A DNA stretch of 8,619 nucleotides, from the NCBI GenBank assembly GCA_007135435.1, contig SLIW01000148.1:1-8619 (forward strand). Reading direction: 5' to 3'. Positions 6,029 through 8,619 of this stretch are shown in pieces. Numbering within the stretch: position 1 is the stretch's first letter; every line of letters starts with the position of its first letter. A model generated the notes under the pieces. The model was not told where the DNA came from. It searched no databases and worked only from the letters and a program-made list of their open reading frames with translations. The DNA is from Natronomonas sp. (lineage in GTDB: Archaea; Halobacteriota; Halobacteria; Halobacteriales; Haloarculaceae). The position numbers and the translations under genes are program-made.

Positions 6029-7683
6029 CAGAGCACCTCCTGCAGGAACGGCTCGAGGAACGCCTCCATGGCCGGACCGGCGAAGCCGAGCGCGACCGCG
6101 ACGAACGCCAGCAGCGCCGCGACCGCGACCATGCCGACGGACACCGACGGGTCGACGGGTTCGATCCGATCGACGTGGCCGTCCTCGTCACCTCGCCCGT
6201 CCTCGGGTGCGTCGCCAGGCGCGTCGCCAGGCACGTCGCCAGGCGCATCGCCAGGCACGTCGCCAGGCACGTCGCCAGGCGCGTCGCCGTCCTCGACGCC
6301 GCCGTCGGGGTACGCGGTGATGTCGTCGGCGGGGACCCCTCCCTGGACGAGGTGGGAGGGCGTAAAGTACAGCGCCTCGAGGAGCCGGGCGGCGTAGAGA
6401 AGCGTCAGCAGCGTGCTGAAGAAGACGACCCCGGCGACGATGGCTGCCCCGGCCTCGATGGCTCCCCAGGCGATGTACCACTTGCCGAGGAAGCCGATCG
6501 ACGGCGGGACGCCGACCAGCGCCAGCAGCAGCGTCCCGAGGGCGGCGCTGGTCAGCGGCGCGCGGTATCCCACGTTGGCGTACCGCCTGACGGTGCGGAC
6601 CCCGTAGGCCGTCGCCAGGACGCCGACCGCCAGGAACAGCCCGGTCTTCATGAGCCCGTGACCGATCAGGTGGATGACCCCGCCGAGGAGCGCCTGCTGG
6701 GTGGCCAGGCCGAAGGCGGCGACGATCATCCCGAACTGCGCGACCGAGGAGTAGGCGAGCATCCGCTTGACGTCGGGCTGCATGACCGCCAGGACGGAGC
6801 CGGCGACGATGCTCACCGTCGCGACCGCGACGAGGACGTCGGCCGCCAGCGGCACCGCCTCGAAGAACGCCGGGGTGTAGACGGTGTAGATGAGCCGCCC
6901 GAGGGCGTAGGCACCGACGGTCGAGACGAGCCCCGAGATGTACGCCGTCACCGTGTCGGGCGACTCGGCGTACGCGTCGGGCATCCAGGTGTGCAGGGGG
7001 AAGACGGCGGCCTTGACGCCCAGCCCGACGGCGACGAAGCCGAACGAGGCGATCACCAGCGGGTCGGTGTAGCCGACCGTCTCGGGGATCGCCTCCTGGA
7101 GTTCGAGCATGTTGAGCGTCCCCGTGGCGACGAAGATGTATCCGGCGCCGACGAGGTACAGCGAGGCACCCGCCGTCCCGATGATCAGGTACTTCAGCGC
7201 CGCCAGCGCCGACCGGCCCGAGCGGTCGGCGGCGACGAGGGCGTAGGTGGCGAGGCCGACGATCTCGAGGAAGACGAACAGGTTGAAGACGTCGCCGGTG
7301 AGGGTGGCGCCCATCAGCCCACCGCACAGCAGCAGGTAGGCGGCGTAGAAGCTGTTGCGCCGCGGGCCGCCCCGGCGGGCGTACCCGAGGACGACCAGCG
7401 CGACGACGGCGACGAGCGCGACGACCGACGCCGATAGCGGGTCGGCGACGAGCTCGATGCCGTATTCGCGGGGATAGCCGCCGAGATGGTGGGTGTACGC
7501 GCCCCCCGCGGCGCGCTCGGTGAACACCCGCCAGACGACGACCGACGCGAGGGCGACCTCGACGATGGCGACGACGAGGGCGATCGGCCAGCCCACGCGG
7601 TCGAACCGCAGCCCGAGGAACAGCGGGAGCGTCGCCGCCAGGATGGGGATGGCCACCAGGAGCGCGAGCTCGGGGTTAGCCAT
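6028..7683 (-). CDS. mnhD: First proton-channel subunit of the Mrp/Mnh-type antiporter, MnhD-like (D1)
   Basis: A 551-residue polytopic membrane protein directly after mnhC, the usual place of mrpD/mnhD. It carries the TM5 glutamate (VFLEIVG, Glu140), the TM7 lysine (GVKAAVF, Lys224), the LHTWMPDA loop (His231-), Lys346 (GLMKTGLF) and the TM12 lysine (FLGKWYI, Lys401), as expected for cation/proton antiporter subunit D. The TM8 lysine found in D2 and D3 is Thr255 here. A hydrophilic stretch from about 443 to 512 precedes the final helix (about 514-537) and contains seven GD[A/V]P units (466-493), which accounts for the extra length over a typical MrpD of roughly 490-500 residues. The ATG overlaps the mnhC stop by 8 nt, and GGAGGTG lies at 7694-7700. 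Family assignment is firm; the choice of D over A rests on order and length. Confidence 0.92.
   Translation of the reverse strand: MANPELALLVAIPILAATLPLFLGLRFDRVGWPIALVVAIVEVALASVVVWRVFTERAAGGAYTHHLGGYPREYGIELVADPLSASVVALVAVVALVVLGYARRGGPRRNSFYAAYLLLCGGLMGATLTGDVFNLFVFLEIVGLATYALVAADRSGRSALAALKYLIIGTAGASLYLVGAGYIFVATGTLNMLELQEAIPETVGYTDPLVIASFGFVAVGLGVKAAVFPLHTWMPDAYAESPDTVTAYISGLVSTVGAYALGRLIYTVYTPAFFEAVPLAADVLVAVATVSIVAGSVLAVMQPDVKRMLAYSSVAQFGMIVAAFGLATQQALLGGVIHLIGHGLMKTGLFLAVGVLATAYGVRTVRRYANVGYRAPLTSAALGTLLLALVGVPPSIGFLGKWYIAWGAIEAGAAIVAGVVFFSTLLTLLYAARLLEALYFTPSHLVQGGVPADDITAYPDGGVEDGDAPGDVPGDVPGDAPGDVPGDAPGDAPEDGRGDEDGHVDRIEPVDPSVSVGMVAVAALLAFVAVALGFAGPAMEAFLEPFLQEVL
6209..6288 (-). 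repeat. 12-bp tandem repeats encoding GD[A/V]P units in D1
   Basis: Six full 12-bp units of the form [G/A]C[G/A]TCGCCAGGC begin at 6209, 6221, 6233, 6245, 6257 and 6269, followed by a partial unit ending at 6288. They encode seven Gly-Asp-[Ala/Val]-Pro tetrapeptides at residues 466-493 of D1. Copies differ only in the first and third bases of the unit, so the array looks young or homogenised. Confidence 0.9.
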
Positions 7684-8137
7684 TGTCGTCGACCACCTCC
7701 CGGATGGTCCGCTCGTCGAGCGTGCCGTACTCGGTGTAGATCCGGACGATGAGCGCCAGCGCCACGGCGGTCAGGCTGACGCCGACGACGATGGCGGTCA
7801 GGACGATGACGTGCGGGAGCGGACTGGCGTACTCGCCGACCGCGCCGCCCTCGGTCGGGATCACGGGGACGCTGCCGCCGTGCATGTAGGCGGTCGCGAC
7901 GAAGAACAGGAAGATGGCGCTCTGGAACATGTTGAGCCCGATAACCTTCTTGACGAGGTTGGGGCTGGCGACCATCATGTACAGGCCGACGGCCAGGAGA
8001 ATGGCGAAGGTTGCGTAGGCATACCGCAGCGACAGCTGATCCAGCAGGAGGGGCTGGGTGAACTGGTCCAGCAACATGGGCTGCGAGACCTGCCCCAGCA
8101 ACAGGGGTGCCTGGACGCCGAGTCCAGCGAGGCTCAT
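7676..8137 (-). CDS. mnhC: Cation/proton antiporter subunit C (MnhC/MrpC, NuoK-like)
   Basis: This 153-residue protein has three hydrophobic helices (about 38-57, 66-84 and 108-133), matching the small NuoK-like subunit C that sits beside MnhD in Mrp complexes. The segment NLVKKVIGLNMFQSAIFLF (59-77) resembles the conserved loop and second helix of the family. The ATG overlaps the mnhB stop in an ATGA junction, and GAGGTGA at 8144-8150 gives a 6-nt spacing, which fixes the start. Its first 35 residues are unusual: instead of a short N-terminus it has a repeated motif, about QPLLLDQ, in three copies (10-34) before the family region starts near Leu37. Methionine 21 inside the repeat is an alternative internal start with no better ribosome site. 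Confidence 0.93.
   Translation of the reverse strand: MSLAGLGVQAPLLLGQVSQPMLLDQFTQPLLLDQLSLRYAYATFAILLAVGLYMMVASPNLVKKVIGLNMFQSAIFLFFVATAYMHGGSVPVIPTEGGAVGEYASPLPHVIVLTAIVVGVSLTAVALALIVRIYTEYGTLDERTIREVVDDNG
8036..8107 (-). repeat. 27-bp repeats in the 5' end of mnhC
   Basis: Three diverged copies of a 27-nt unit encode the successive motifs APLLLGQ, VSQPMLLDQ and FTQPLLLDQ, residues 10-34 of MnhC. The shared core on the plus strand is CCAGCA followed by a G-rich stretch. The similarity is visible at both DNA and protein level, but the copies are diverged and the first is truncated. Confidence 0.6.
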
Positions 8138-8619
8138 CGCCGGTCACCTCGTTCCGGGTCGGACCCGTCGTTCGGCGTGAACCCCCGGGCGGTGAGGAAG
8201 AACAGGCCCATGATGACGCCGGAGACGATGGCGGCGACGCCGCCGACCTCGATCGCCTCCATGCCCCACTTGGTGGCGTCCGGCCCCAGCACGGGACCGA
8301 GGTACGGCTCGTAGAGGCCGTACTCGAGGAAGGCGCCGCCGATCGCGAGGGTGCCGAGGCCGACGCCGACGAAGACGACGACGCCCCCGGCCGCGAGGCC
8401 GGTCATGACGCCGTTGCCGACCCACTCGCGGGTCGGTTCGGCGCCGAAGGCGAACGCCAGCATGAGGACGACGACGCCCATCAGTGCGCCGCCCTGGAAG
8501 CCTCCCCCGGGCGTGTCCGCGCCGTGGAACGTCATGAACAGACCGTAGGTCAGGGTGAACGGCGCGATGATGCGCACCGCTGTGAGGATCACCTGACTCT
8601 CCGTGTACGTGTCCCCACC
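8134..8619 (-). CDS. mnhB: Cation/proton antiporter subunit B (MnhB/MrpB), probably 5'-partial
   Basis: The protein carries the MnhB signature: a first helix followed by FHGADTPGGGFQGG, then three further hydrophobic helices and a charged C-terminus (PERGDRR). MnhB is a small membrane subunit needed for assembly of the Mrp antiporter. The frame stays open to the right edge, with residues TYTESQ immediately before VILTAVRIIAPF. Such a hydrophilic N-terminus is usual, so I think the true start lies off the edge. A GTG at 8592, with GGAG six bases upstream, is a possible in-window start giving 152 residues. The stop overlaps the mnhC start (ATGA). The other expected subunits, E, F, G and a DUF4040-type protein, would lie upstream, beyond the edge. 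Confidence 0.9.
   Translation of the reverse strand, partial: GGDTYTESQVILTAVRIIAPFTLTYGLFMTFHGADTPGGGFQGGALMGVVVLMLAFAFGAEPTREWVGNGVMTGLAAGGVVVFVGVGLGTLAIGGAFLEYGLYEPYLGPVLGPDATKWGMEAIEVGGVAAIVSGVIMGLFFLTARGFTPNDGSDPERGDRR

Noticed and set aside
3908..6397. Plus-strand frame of 829 codons opposite D2
   Set aside because: It is a shadow of the antiporter gene. Its Arg/Asp/Glu/His-rich content mirrors membrane-protein codons on the other strand.
1998..8619. Complex I (Nuo/Fpo) or hydrogenase operon
   Set aside because: MnhB-type and MnhC-type subunits with the PGGGFQGG signature identify an Mrp-type antiporter. No redox subunits, iron-sulfur Cys motifs or quinone-site subunits are present in the window.

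Overview
The window is GC-rich and looks like haloarchaeal chromosome. Proteins carry long Asp/Glu-rich loops. The secreted protein has a Tat signal with a lipobox followed by an acidic linker. Gene starts are either tightly coupled with GGAGGTG-type ribosome sites or apparently leaderless behind a TATA-like box. I cannot name the genus from sequence alone.

Layout, right to left on the minus strand: positions 8619 to 1998 hold five genes of an Mrp/Mnh-type multisubunit cation/proton antiporter. They are mnhB (its 5' end probably runs off the right edge), mnhC, and three paralogous proton-channel (MrpA/MrpD/NuoL/NuoM-like) subunits, called D1, D2 and D3 here. Junctions overlap by 4, 8 and 1 nt, or are 2 nt apart, so the block is one translationally coupled operon whose promoter lies outside the window. 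The small subunits E, F and G and a DUF4040-type subunit, usual partners in haloarchaeal loci, are not visible and would be expected to the right. After a 292-nt spacer with its own promoter-like signals comes a separate minus-strand gene (488-1705) for a Tat-exported lipoprotein multicopper oxidase with two cupredoxin domains. A 346-nt spacer containing an eleven-copy 15-bp minisatellite follows. The left edge holds the last 46 codons of a plus-strand coiled-coil protein, convergent with the oxidase.

How it works: the antiporter subunits should form a membrane complex that exchanges Na+ (or K+) for protons. MnhB and MnhC are small scaffold/channel subunits and D1-D3 are the ion-translocating modules. 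The oxidase would act outside the membrane and is not an obvious part of the antiporter. Its neighbourhood with the Mrp locus may be incidental.

Most notable points: D1 and D2 each carry a repeat-built hydrophilic insertion at the same topological place, just before the last membrane helix (7 GD[A/V]P units in D1; a loop of about 230 residues with acidic, hexad and His-rich blocks in D2). D3 lacks the TM7 lysine of the proton channel and D1 lacks the TM8 lysine, while D2 has both. MnhC has a short N-terminal QPLLLDQ-type repeat. The oxidase has type-1-copper-like ligands in both domains. I found no wholly new system here, and no RNA genes, insertion sequences or CRISPR arrays.
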